30,661 nt of DNA, taken from the NCBI GenBank assembly GCA_964369685.1, contig CAYJFB010000026.1, forward strand, positions 1 through 30,661, read 5' to 3'. Of the stretch, positions 23,988 to 30,661 are shown piece after piece. Source of the DNA: Avidesulfovibrio sp964369685 (GTDB taxonomy: Bacteria; Desulfobacterota; Desulfovibrionia; Desulfovibrionales; Desulfovibrionaceae). Below the pieces are notes generated by a model. It saw only the letters and a program-made list of their open reading frames with translations. It searched no databases and had not been told where the DNA came from. Numbering within the stretch: the first letter of the stretch is position 1; each line of letters begins with the position of its first letter. The position numbers were made by a program, and so were the translations under genes.

Positions 23988-24806
23988 ATGTATACGCGTT
24001 TTAAGAACAAAATCAAGTCTCCCTTGTTATCCTATCCGCAAGGTATGATCTATGCTCGTTTATTGTTTCGTGAAAAACGCTTTTTTATTCACGCCCAAAC
24101 ACACAACAAACACATCATCGCACACACAAATAATACGGGTTCCATGTTGGGGTTGTTGCGTCAGGGCACCCCAATATTGCTTTCTCCTGCCCAAACCCCA
24201 AAGAGAAAACTTGCTTGGACATTGGAAGCGATTTGGCTTGGCGGTTCGTTTCCGCATGAGGCGTCTTTGCCGTTTGGGAAAACTCCGGGAACGGGACAAG
24301 GATTTTGGGTTGGTGTCAATACTGCCGTGCCCAACCGTTTCATCGAAGCGGCTTTTCATGCGCAACAATATCCATGGACACACGGCTATACACACTTTAA
24401 ACGTGAAGCCAAACGCGGAAACAGTCGCTTGGACGCATGTCTTGAAGGCGAAGGTTTACCCCCTTTATGGGTTGAATGCAAAAACGTGACTTTGGTTGAA
24501 GACGGTGTGGCCATGTTTCCCGACGCCGCTTCCGAACGCGCCTGCAAACACCTTGAAGAAATGATGAATATTGTGTCACAAGGACAACGTGCACGCATGT
24601 TTTATGCCTTACAACGCCCCGATGCCAAATGCTTTTGTCCCGCAACAATGATTGATTCAAAATACGCAGAACGTTTTTATCAAGCCGTTGAAGTTGGGGT
24701 TGAAATGATTGTACAGCCTCTTTGTGTTTCCGAGATGGGCATTGACGCTGAGATGGGCAATAACGGCAAAGAGCGGTCTGTTGTGATACAAAAGACTTGT
24801 GTATAG
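23988..24806 (+). CDS. sfsA: SfsA-family DNA/RNA nuclease
   Basis: This 272-residue protein has the SfsA plan. An OB-like N-terminal part carries REKRFFIHAQ and HTNNTGSMLGLLRQG. A PD-(D/E)XK-like C-terminal domain includes LPPLWVECKNVTLVEDGVAMFPDAASERACKHLEEM, the most conserved family segment; the Glu and Lys of VECKNV are expected metal-site residues. E. coli SfsA was named for sugar fermentation stimulation, but later work on the family points to nuclease activity. The frame continues upstream to 23754 but that part is low-complexity. I choose ATG 23988 because it gives the usual N-terminus and a weak TAGG precedes it. The Asn-Asn in HTNNTG, versus Asp/Cys variants elsewhere, is within family variation. 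Confidence 0.9.
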   Translation: MYTRFKNKIKSPLLSYPQGMIYARLLFREKRFFIHAQTHNKHIIAHTNNTGSMLGLLRQGTPILLSPAQTPKRKLAWTLEAIWLGGSFPHEASLPFGKTPGTGQGFWVGVNTAVPNRFIEAAFHAQQYPWTHGYTHFKREAKRGNSRLDACLEGEGLPPLWVECKNVTLVEDGVAMFPDAASERACKHLEEMMNIVSQGQRARMFYALQRPDAKCFCPATMIDSKYAERFYQAVEVGVEMIVQPLCVSEMGIDAEMGNNGKERSVVIQKTCV

Positions 24807-25130
24807 TTTCAACATATATGTATGGCTTTTGTGACGACTGGACTTTTTAACGTAAAGATGTTTTAATTCTTTGTTTTATGGTGTTATCCTCTCTGAACCT
24901 GTGTTTTTTGTATTGCAAGAACAGTATTACTCTTACAGTCTTATTCTTGATAAAATATATTTTTCTTTGTAATAGCGTGTTTTTGAGAAATGTTCTTGAG
25001 AGATGCTCTTGTTTTTTTGCAAGAATCTTTGCTGAGCATAAGGTTTTTGGGATTTCACTATAGCGATGGTGTCTATACGGTTTTCAGATTCGATAAAGCA
25101 CACAGTCATGTTTTTTGAAAGGAGATCGCC
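24807..25130 (+). promoter_or_regulatory. Leader and promoter region of pgm
   Basis: This 324-base T-rich gap has no gene. The best promoter candidate is TTGATA (24947-24952), a 17-base spacer and TAATAG (24970-24975), which would give a leader of about 150 bases. An AAAGGAG ribosome site lies just before the pgm ATG. No terminator for sfsA and no clear riboswitch fold were seen. Confidence 0.35.
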
Positions 25131-26771
25131 ATGTCTACAAGTCCTCTTGCAGGAACGTTACCTACAGCAAAAGATTTAATCGATCCTGCCGAGTTAGAAA
25201 AAGCGTATTACTCAACAAAACCCGATCCGCAAAATCCTGCTCAACGTGTCGCTTTCGGCACATCGGGACACCGCGGAACTGCACTTCAAGGCAGTTTTAA
25301 CGAAGATCATATCTTGGCAGTGACACAAGCGGTTTGCGAAGTTCGTGCTCAAGAAGGCATCAAAGGGCCGCTTTTTTTGGGGGTAGACAGTCATGCCTTG
25401 TCCGCACCTGCCATGCGTACGGCGTTGGAAGTCCTTACGGCCAACGGGGTTTGTGTCGGTGTTGAAGCTGATGGTGGTTTTTCACCGACTCCGGTCATTT
25501 CACACGCCATTTTGAAACACAACCGCGAAGAACAAAGCGTTGCCGATGGCATCATCATCACTCCCTCGCACAACCCCCCTGCCGACGGCGGCTTTAAATA
25601 CAATCCCCCAACCGGCGGCCCCGCAGGCACAGACGTGACCAAACGCATCGCCGACAGAGCCAACGAACTTCTGAACGGCAACAACGCCGATGTGAAACGC
25701 TTTAGCGAAACGGCAATCAACAATTCGGGACTGGTTAAACCCTATGCCTTTGCCGACAACTATGTGAACGAACTTGACCAAATTATTGATGTGGCAAAGA
25801 TTGCCGCTTCAGGACTGAGCTTGGGAGCCGATCCGCTCGGCGGTGCCACACTCACTTTGTGGCAACGCTTGGCAGAGAAACACAAATTACCCCTGCAAAC
25901 ACTCAATCCGCAGGCTGACCCCACATTCAGCTTTGTCCCTCTTGACCACGACGGACAAATCCGCATGGATTGTTCCTCGGCGTATGTGATGTCGGGATTG
26001 TTGCAAAATAAAGATCGCTTTGACTTATTGTTTGCCTGCGATCCCGATGCCGACAGGCACGGTATCGTGACCAAACAAGGCTTGATGAATCCAAACCATT
26101 ATTTATCTGTTGTGGCATGGCATCTTTTCCAAAGTCGTCCGCAATGGAAAAAAGACAGCGGTATCGGCAAAACTGTCGTGACGACCTCCATGTTAAATCG
26201 CATTGCCGAAGCCTTGGGGCGTCCGATTTATGAAGTGCCCGTCGGCTTTAAGTGGTTTGTAGACGGGCTTGTCAGCGGGAACTGCGGCATGGGGTGCGAA
26301 GAAAGCGCGGGCGCGTCGTTCCTTTGTTTTGACGGTTCACCATGGAGTACAGATAAAGACGGCCCTCTGCTCTGCCTCTTGGCCGCGGAAATGATGGCGG
26401 TACACGGCAAATCACCTTCTGAAATGTACCTGGATCTCACCGCACGTTTCGGCAACCCTGCATATGCACGCATTGATTCACCGCTTGATGCAGAACGCCG
26501 CGCACGCTTTGCCAAACTGTCTGCTTCACAAATCAGTGCAGGACAAACACTCGCCGGTGACAGTCTGACCAATGCCTCGACAACCGCACCCGCAAACAAC
26601 GAAGCCATCGGTGGCATCAAACTCGAAACACAAAACGGGTGGGTTGCGGCTCGCCCCTCGGGTACAGAACCGATTTGTAAAGTGTATACGGAAAGCTTTG
26701 TCGATGAAAAACACCGCGCACACTTGGAAAAAGACGCCGTCGAATTGCTTAATACACTCTTGCAAGCATAA
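25131..26771 (+). CDS. pgm: Phosphoglucomutase, alpha-D-glucose-specific
   Basis: This 546-residue enzyme has the four-domain alpha-D-phosphohexomutase plan and interconverts glucose 1-phosphate and glucose 6-phosphate, linking glycolysis to glycogen and nucleotide-sugar synthesis. GTSGHRG appears near residue 45. The phosphoserine is Ser146 in TPSHNPP, the metal loop DPDADRHG lies near 304, the sugar-recognition GCEESAGAS near 385, and the phosphate-binding RPSGTEP close to the C-terminus. The long N-terminus and GCEESAG motif fit the Pgm rather than the PgcA/ManB or GlmM branches. An excellent AAAGGAG ribosome site fixes the start. It is followed by two hairpins, the second a strong bidirectional terminator shared with purA. 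Confidence 0.97.
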   Translation: MSTSPLAGTLPTAKDLIDPAELEKAYYSTKPDPQNPAQRVAFGTSGHRGTALQGSFNEDHILAVTQAVCEVRAQEGIKGPLFLGVDSHALSAPAMRTALEVLTANGVCVGVEADGGFSPTPVISHAILKHNREEQSVADGIIITPSHNPPADGGFKYNPPTGGPAGTDVTKRIADRANELLNGNNADVKRFSETAINNSGLVKPYAFADNYVNELDQIIDVAKIAASGLSLGADPLGGATLTLWQRLAEKHKLPLQTLNPQADPTFSFVPLDHDGQIRMDCSSAYVMSGLLQNKDRFDLLFACDPDADRHGIVTKQGLMNPNHYLSVVAWHLFQSRPQWKKDSGIGKTVVTTSMLNRIAEALGRPIYEVPVGFKWFVDGLVSGNCGMGCEESAGASFLCFDGSPWSTDKDGPLLCLLAAEMMAVHGKSPSEMYLDLTARFGNPAYARIDSPLDAERRARFAKLSASQISAGQTLAGDSLTNASTTAPANNEAIGGIKLETQNGWVAARPSGTEPICKVYTESFVDEKHRAHLEKDAVELLNTLLQA

Positions 26772-26782
26772 CTGTTTTCTTC

Positions 26783-26823
26783 CGGAGGGATAGAAGTCCA
26801 TACCAAGTATGGACTTCTCCGGC
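26783..26823. other. Hairpin after pgm
   Basis: AGAAGTCCATAC (26793-26804) and its perfect complement (26808-26819) form a 12-base-pair stem with a three-base loop. The stem extends by CCGG/CCGG beyond a small bulge. No T-run follows, so it is probably an mRNA 3' stabilising hairpin or a protein site rather than a terminator. Confidence 0.5.
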
Positions 26824-26858
26824 TCCCGTTTGATCGTGCCCTTGTTTATGCGGCACAG

Positions 26859-26915
26859 ACAAAAAAGAGCGTGACAGCCTTCTTTGCGATAAGGCTGTCA
26901 CGCTCTTTTTTGTCA
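26859..26915. terminator. Bidirectional intrinsic terminator between pgm and purA
   Basis: A perfect stem of 24 base pairs (26859-26882 with 26892-26915) surrounds a nine-base loop. The GC-rich core AGAGCGTGACAGCCTT is flanked by A6 on one side and T6 on the other, so the structure works in both directions. It serves the convergent genes pgm and purA. Confidence 0.95.
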
Positions 26916-26968
26916 TGTTGCGGTATCAATCGCTTCGTAAAGATACAGCGTATCCCTCAAAAAAACAT

Positions 26969-28246
26969 TTACCGTATGATGGTTTGTTCTCTGCCGGGGC
27001 CAACAGAAACCATGGTTGTGGGGACATCAATCAGCTTTTCGAGATAGTCGATGTAATTTTTGACCGGCTTCGGTAAGTCGAGCCATGTCAGGCAAGCGGA
27101 TATGTCTTCTTGCCATCCGGGTATGGTTTCATACACGGGTGTCACCGTTGCAAGGCCTTCGCTTGTCATAGGGAAGCCCTCAATGCGTTGTCCGTTCACT
27201 TCATAGGCCACGCATATTTTGATTTCATCAAACCCTGACAGCACATCTAGCTTGGTTAAAGCAATGCCCGTCAAGCCGTTGAGGCGTACGCTCTCGCGCA
27301 ACAATACTGCATCCTGCCAGCCACAACGCCGTGGACGTCCTGTTGTTGCGCCAAATTCAAAGCCTTTTGTACGCAAGGTTTCACCGACATGATCATGCAA
27401 TTCTGTAGGAAAAGGCCCTGCCCCAACACGAGTCACATACGCTTTGGTAATGCCGAGCACTTGATGTAACACATTGGCTCCAACACCTGAACCGACAGCC
27501 GCATTGCCCATCACCGTATTTGACGACGTCACAAAAGGATATGTTCCGTGATCAATATCAAGATGAATGCCTTGAGCACCCTCAAACATCACACGTTTGC
27601 CTAAACGGCATGCCATGTTAATTTCTTGCGATGTATCAGCCAAATGCGGAACAAGCCTCGCCGCAGTGGCATAGACCTCGTCAAAAACATCCTGAGCTTT
27701 GAGAGGTGCCACGCCGTACAACTGAAACAAAGCGTTTTTTTCAATCAATGCCGCCGTAATTTTACGCAACAACAACGTGGGATCACACAAATCACTTGCT
27801 CGAATTCCCACTCGTGCGGCTTTGTCTTCATAACAGGGGCCTATGCCCCGCCCTGTTGTGCCTATTTTGGCATCTTGCGACAAATGCGCTTCGCGCGCTT
27901 GATCAAGCGCACGATGATAGGGCATGATTAAATGGGTTTTGTGACTGACTCGTAAGTTTTTCGCTGTAATTTCAATGTTTTGATCGATAAGTCCATCTAA
28001 CTCATCAACAAAAACCACAGGATCAAGCACAACCCCGTTGCCAATCATACACACTTTTTCGGGGTGTAAAATACCCGAAGGGACAAGGTGTAACACATAC
28101 TTTTTACCATCAACAATGACTGTATGGCCCGCATTGTTCCCGCCCTGGAAACGGACAACAAGATCAATATCTTGACTCAATAAATCAACAATCTTTCCTT
28201 TGCCCTCATCACCCCATTGTGCACCGACAACCACTACGTTAGACAT
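26969..28246 (-). CDS. purA: Adenylosuccinate synthetase
   Basis: This 425-residue enzyme joins IMP and aspartate using GTP to make adenylosuccinate, the first committed step to AMP. GDEGKGK occupies residues 12-18 with Asp13, and His41 in NNAGHTV is the second catalytic residue. Other signatures are GIGPCYEDKAARVGIR, GAQGIHLDIDHGTYPFVTSSN, TTGRPRRCGW and a closing SVGPGREQTI. Length is normal for bacteria. AGGAG nine bases before the ATG is the ribosome site. It follows the hypothetical gene at 28419-28826 on the same strand after a 172-base gap with no clear terminator, so both may share the promoter at 28854-28881. Confidence 0.98.
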   Translation of the reverse strand: MSNVVVVGAQWGDEGKGKIVDLLSQDIDLVVRFQGGNNAGHTVIVDGKKYVLHLVPSGILHPEKVCMIGNGVVLDPVVFVDELDGLIDQNIEITAKNLRVSHKTHLIMPYHRALDQAREAHLSQDAKIGTTGRGIGPCYEDKAARVGIRASDLCDPTLLLRKITAALIEKNALFQLYGVAPLKAQDVFDEVYATAARLVPHLADTSQEINMACRLGKRVMFEGAQGIHLDIDHGTYPFVTSSNTVMGNAAVGSGVGANVLHQVLGITKAYVTRVGAGPFPTELHDHVGETLRTKGFEFGATTGRPRRCGWQDAVLLRESVRLNGLTGIALTKLDVLSGFDEIKICVAYEVNGQRIEGFPMTSEGLATVTPVYETIPGWQEDISACLTWLDLPKPVKNYIDYLEKLIDVPTTMVSVGPGREQTIIR

Positions 28247-28418
28247 TCTGACCTACTCCTTAGCACACCCTTCTGTTTATTGGCTTGTTTGGTGAAATAA
28301 TTCGTTCATAATGTACCAACATCTATAAATAAATTCGTATTACATCATACACTGTGTAGATATAGACGTCAATATGAATGCCTTGTCCCAATCTGCTGTA
28401 CGTTTGTTCCGACGGGGA

Positions 28419-28826
28419 CTATTCTTCAATTTGCATTTTTGAAGCACTTTCAAAGGGCATTTTAGTGGCATTGACAGATGTTTTTTGGTTCTCGGCAACA
28501 ACTTTTTCAGAAGCGACAAAAGGTAAGATGACCGCTCTTTGTTGGGGTGCTGGAGCTTGTTGTTTTTCGAGCGCAAATTCAGGCATGGACATTTCAACAG
28601 AAGGTGTGCTCTCATTTGGGCGACATTCTTCTGCGTAATGTTGATTGAAGAGTTGATTTTTCCAACGTTTTGCTTGAATGAAAGAAAAAATTAAAACCGC
28701 TTCTTCCCAACGTTTTGTGGGTTCAAAACGGGCAACGCGTTCTGCATATTGTTCCCAAAGGTTCATGAGAGACGCTTCATCCAAGGCATCAAGTTGTCGA
28801 GCCATCTTTTGAAGGACATGTTCCAT
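28419..28826 (-). CDS. Small conserved-looking hypothetical protein upstream of purA
   Basis: This 135-residue product is one I cannot name. Residues about 1-65 are a compact helical region (MARQLDALDEASLMNLWEQY, then VARFEPTKRWEEAVLIFSFIQAKRWKNQLFNQ) that looks like a folded, charged coiled or helical domain. The rest is a Pro/Gln-rich, low-complexity tail ending in KMQIEE. No membrane segment or signal peptide is present. Start codons at 28826 and 28832 are both possible; GGG nine bases before 28826 favours it slightly. It is preceded by a reasonable promoter at 28854-28881. Function unknown. Confidence 0.7.
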   Translation of the reverse strand: MEHVLQKMARQLDALDEASLMNLWEQYAERVARFEPTKRWEEAVLIFSFIQAKRWKNQLFNQHYAEECRPNESTPSVEMSMPEFALEKQQAPAPQQRAVILPFVASEKVVAENQKTSVNATKMPFESASKMQIEE

Positions 28827-28853
28827 AGTCATACACCCATAGTAAAAAACGAC

Positions 28854-28881
28854 ACTATATGGCTTACTTTTATCAAAGCAA
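28854..28881 (-). promoter_or_regulatory. Candidate promoter for the hypothetical gene and purA
   Basis: On the minus strand TTGCTT (28881-28876), a 16-base spacer and TATAGT (28859-28854) would start transcription near 28847, giving a short leader of about 20 bases. The match is moderate. Confidence 0.45.
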
Positions 28882-29050
28882 GAGCCCAAAACAATCAGGT
28901 GCAAGCACTGCACAAGCTCCTACCATTGCGCGGTTCAGCTCTTGTGTCAATCCCAGAAAAGAAGTTTTTTAAAAAAACAAAGATTATAAAGTATTATCTG
29001 TAGATGGAGTACAGTCTTTTTTTTTCTCTGAGGGTGCACATTTCCAAGAC

Positions 29051-29079
29051 TTGCTTTTTTTTTAAAAACACGCTAAAAA
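29051..29079 (+). promoter_or_regulatory. Candidate promoter for tRNA-Ser
   Basis: TTGCTT (29051-29056), a 17-base T/A-rich spacer and TAAAAA (29074-29079) lie about 50 bases before the tRNA. Apart from this, the 304-base stretch between the hypothetical gene and the tRNA (28827-29130) holds only the opposite promoter and no frame I would call a gene. Confidence 0.4.
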
Positions 29080-29130
29080 TCATATTCACAATCTGTAAAG
29101 CAAAACTCGTTTTTAACAGCAGATTCATGC

Positions 29131-29224
29131 GGAGAGGTAGCGAAGTGGCCGTAACGCGCTCGACTCGAAATCGAGTTATCGGTTAATAGCCGGTACGTGG
29201 GTTCGAATCCCACCCTCTCCGCCA
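29131..29224 (+). tRNA. tRNA-Ser (anticodon CGA)
   Basis: The acceptor arms GGAGAGG (29131-29137) and CCTCTCC (29214-29220) pair fully. The anticodon stem CTCGA/TCGAG surrounds loop CTCGAAA with anticodon CGA at 29166-29168, which reads UCG serine codons. A long variable arm follows, as in all class II serine tRNAs, and the T arm is GTGGGTTCGAATCCCAC. A G discriminator and an encoded CCA (29222-29224) end the gene. Confidence 0.97.
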
Positions 29225-29253
29225 TTTACGCACTCAAAGAAACATTTTATAGA

Positions 29254-29291
29254 CCGTAATCTCTTAGAAATAAAAGAGATTACGGTTTTTT
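29254..29291 (+). terminator. Intrinsic terminator of tRNA-Ser
   Basis: CCGTAATCTCTT (29254-29265) and its perfect complement (29274-29285) form a 12-base-pair stem with an eight-base loop, followed directly by T6. It lies 30 bases after the tRNA. Confidence 0.93.
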
Positions 29292-29472
29292 CTTATCCAA
29301 TACAATCCATCACCACCTTGTAAAATCCGTTTATGATGTGTACAAAAAAGATAGAATTAAAGCCGCATATCATAAAACAAGTCTACGCTCTGCCATCAAT
29401 GAACGGCGTGGATTACTACAAATATATGAGGATTATTTGGATGATTTGCGAGAAAAGTGTAAAGCGCTATAA
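29260..29472 (+). pseudogene. Possible gene remnant after tRNA-Ser
   Basis: One frame stays open for about 70 codons up to a TAA at 29470-29472. Its last 45 codons look protein-like (VYKKDRIKAAYHKTSLRSAI, then a QIYEDYLDDLREK helix), but there is no ATG and no ribosome site; a GTG at 29338 is the only candidate start. The 5' part overlaps the tRNA terminator, so it is not a complete gene. It could be the 3' end of a gene truncated by an insertion or deletion next to the tRNA. The family is not recognised. Confidence 0.3.
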
Positions 29473-29482
29473 CACTTATACC

Positions 29483-30661
29483 CTATACATCACCCAGTAA
29501 CCAATCTATGAGGTGTGTTTGCTTAATGCCATTATGGGTAGTGCCGCTACCGATAGTATCAAGCGTAAGTAGCACCTTGGGGAAATGGTCTTTAATGGCA
29601 TTGAGTGGAGCAAGCTCTCGCTCTAAGGTGCTTGGGTCAAGGACAGAGGCGGCTATTTGATAGTACACAAAGCCCTCTGCTCTCTTCGCCACAAAATCCA
29701 CTTCTTTTTCACCCACTTTGCCTATGTAGACTTGGTAGTCACGCCGCAATAGCTCTAAGTAAACGATGTTTTCAATGATATGCCCTAAGTCTTGGCTTTG
29801 AGACGAAAGAAGGAACTTTCTGAGGCCAGAGTCCACAAGATAATATTTTCCCAGCGTCTTGAGATATTGTCGCCCCTTAACATCAAAGCGGTCAACCTTA
29901 TAGAAAATGAAGCTGTTGTTTAAAGCGCGTAGGTAGGTATCCACCGTGTTTACGGAAATTTTACGTCCTGCCGACTTGATCGTGTTGCTGATTTTATTGC
30001 CAGAAATAGGACTGCCCACAGAACTTGCCAGCACTCGCACGATGCTTTCAAGCAGGGATACATCGCCAATGCCTTCACGCACGGCAACGTCTTTTACTAA
30101 AATAGTATTATAAATACCTTCAAGGTAATCGTTTATGAGTTCAGGGTTGTCTTTAATTTGTAAGAGATACGGAAAAGAACCGTGTTTTATATAGGTATTA
30201 AGGGCTTCTTCCTTACTCGTACTTGCACTATCAGGTATGGAGGAAAAATACTCTGCAAAGGACAAGGGCAACATATCAATGCTCACATACCGTCCCGAAA
30301 GCAAAGTGGCAAGCTCACCAGAAAGCATATAGGCATTAGAGCCCGTGATATACACGTCCACATGGGGCTTTATAAAAAGGCTATCGATGACCTTTTCAAA
30401 TTGCGGATATTGTTGCACTTCATCCACAAAAACATAACAAGGTGTATCGGGCAATAAACGCTCATTGATATAGGCATACAGCTTTTTGTAATTGAGCAAG
30501 TCCTCATGCGCAAGGTCTTCCAAATTGATGAAGACTATTTGATTTTCAGCCACGCCCGTACTTTTCAAATGCTCCATAAATTGCTTAAAAAGCGTAGACT
30601 TACCACAACGCCGCACCCCAGTGACAACCTTGATAACGTCCTTATCCTTAAAACCTATGAG
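29483..30661 (-). CDS. AAA+ ATPase with C-terminal DUF4143 (5' end outside window)
   Basis: The frame is open through the right edge, so the 5' end is missing; 392 codons are visible. The P-loop GVRRCGKSTLF lies at the visible N-terminus, Walker B is CYVFVDEVQQ, and the sensor segment YITGSNAYMLSGE is followed by the LLSGRYVSIDMLPLSFAEYF signature of AAA_14 ATPases. The C-terminal DUF4143 region has ENIVYLELLRRDYQVYIGKVGEKEVDFVAK, whose E-K and D-x-V residues resemble a nuclease-like core. These ATPases are widespread, often in variable regions and gut bacteria, and their role is unclear. A GTG at 30616 falls inside the P-loop and is not the start. It converges with the remnant at 29260-29472, ten bases away. 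Confidence 0.9.
   Translation of the reverse strand, partial: LIGFKDKDVIKVVTGVRRCGKSTLFKQFMEHLKSTGVAENQIVFINLEDLAHEDLLNYKKLYAYINERLLPDTPCYVFVDEVQQYPQFEKVIDSLFIKPHVDVYITGSNAYMLSGELATLLSGRYVSIDMLPLSFAEYFSSIPDSASTSKEEALNTYIKHGSFPYLLQIKDNPELINDYLEGIYNTILVKDVAVREGIGDVSLLESIVRVLASSVGSPISGNKISNTIKSAGRKISVNTVDTYLRALNNSFIFYKVDRFDVKGRQYLKTLGKYYLVDSGLRKFLLSSQSQDLGHIIENIVYLELLRRDYQVYIGKVGEKEVDFVAKRAEGFVYYQIAASVLDPSTLERELAPLNAIKDHFPKVLLTLDTIGSGTTHNGIKQTHLIDWLLGDV

Overview
The window is a stretch of chromosome from a Gram-negative bacterium. It encodes a Kdo transferase (waaA), the outer-membrane biogenesis factor TamB and a lytic transglycosylase. The gene set and several arrangements point to Desulfovibrionaceae or close relatives with a moderately AT-rich genome: a fused RluA-type pseudouridine synthase/dephospho-CoA kinase, a PaaK-like adenylate-forming protein, tsaE next to lysC, and a small hypothetical gene upstream of purA. 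This placement is an inference from protein and gene-order resemblance, not from a database search.

Layout. (1) 1-3042 is an accessory-looking, AT-rich left end. It holds the 5' part of a cytosine-C5 DNA methyltransferase (minus), an MltC-like lytic transglycosylase (plus) and an HTH-fused Dam-type adenine methyltransferase (plus). (2) 3172-5303 is the chromosome-partition locus parA-parB (minus) with a near-perfect sigma-70 promoter, a parB terminator and a parS site. Two more parS sites lie at 11759-11799. (3) 5320-11714 is housekeeping: RluA-CoaE fusion (minus), PaaK-like protein, waaA and rsmB (all plus). (4) 11817-14849 encodes a 1010-residue membrane protein with a degenerate PHP-like domain; I do not know its function. 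(5) 15377-17131 is tsaE-lysC. (6) 17270-23766 (minus) holds an aspartate-type aminotransferase, shikimate kinase and tamB. (7) 23988-26771 has sfsA and pgm (plus). (8) 26969-28826 has a hypothetical gene followed by purA (minus). (9) From 29131 there is tRNA-Ser(CGA) with its terminator, then a possible gene remnant and an AAA+/DUF4143 ATPase running off the right edge. This end looks like the start of a tRNA-associated accessory segment.

Two non-coding patterns stand out. First, four copies of a structured intergenic repeat sit at 8468-8570, 10246-10366, 17155-17255 and 22481-22586. Each has a conserved G-run/C-run module joined to a long hairpin whose stem sequence differs between copies while base pairing is kept. 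Second, all three parS sites carry the same 16-mer, one of them inverted, with the same departure from the canonical palindrome. Each sits just beyond the 3' end of a gene, and one is the tip of a 17-bp perfect hairpin.

How the genes fit together: most are core cell-maintenance functions (partition, rRNA modification, CoA synthesis, Kdo transfer, t6A tRNA modification, aspartate-family and aromatic amino acids, glycogen/sugar phosphate, AMP synthesis). The two ends carry the variable content (methyltransferases at the left, DUF4143 ATPase at the right).
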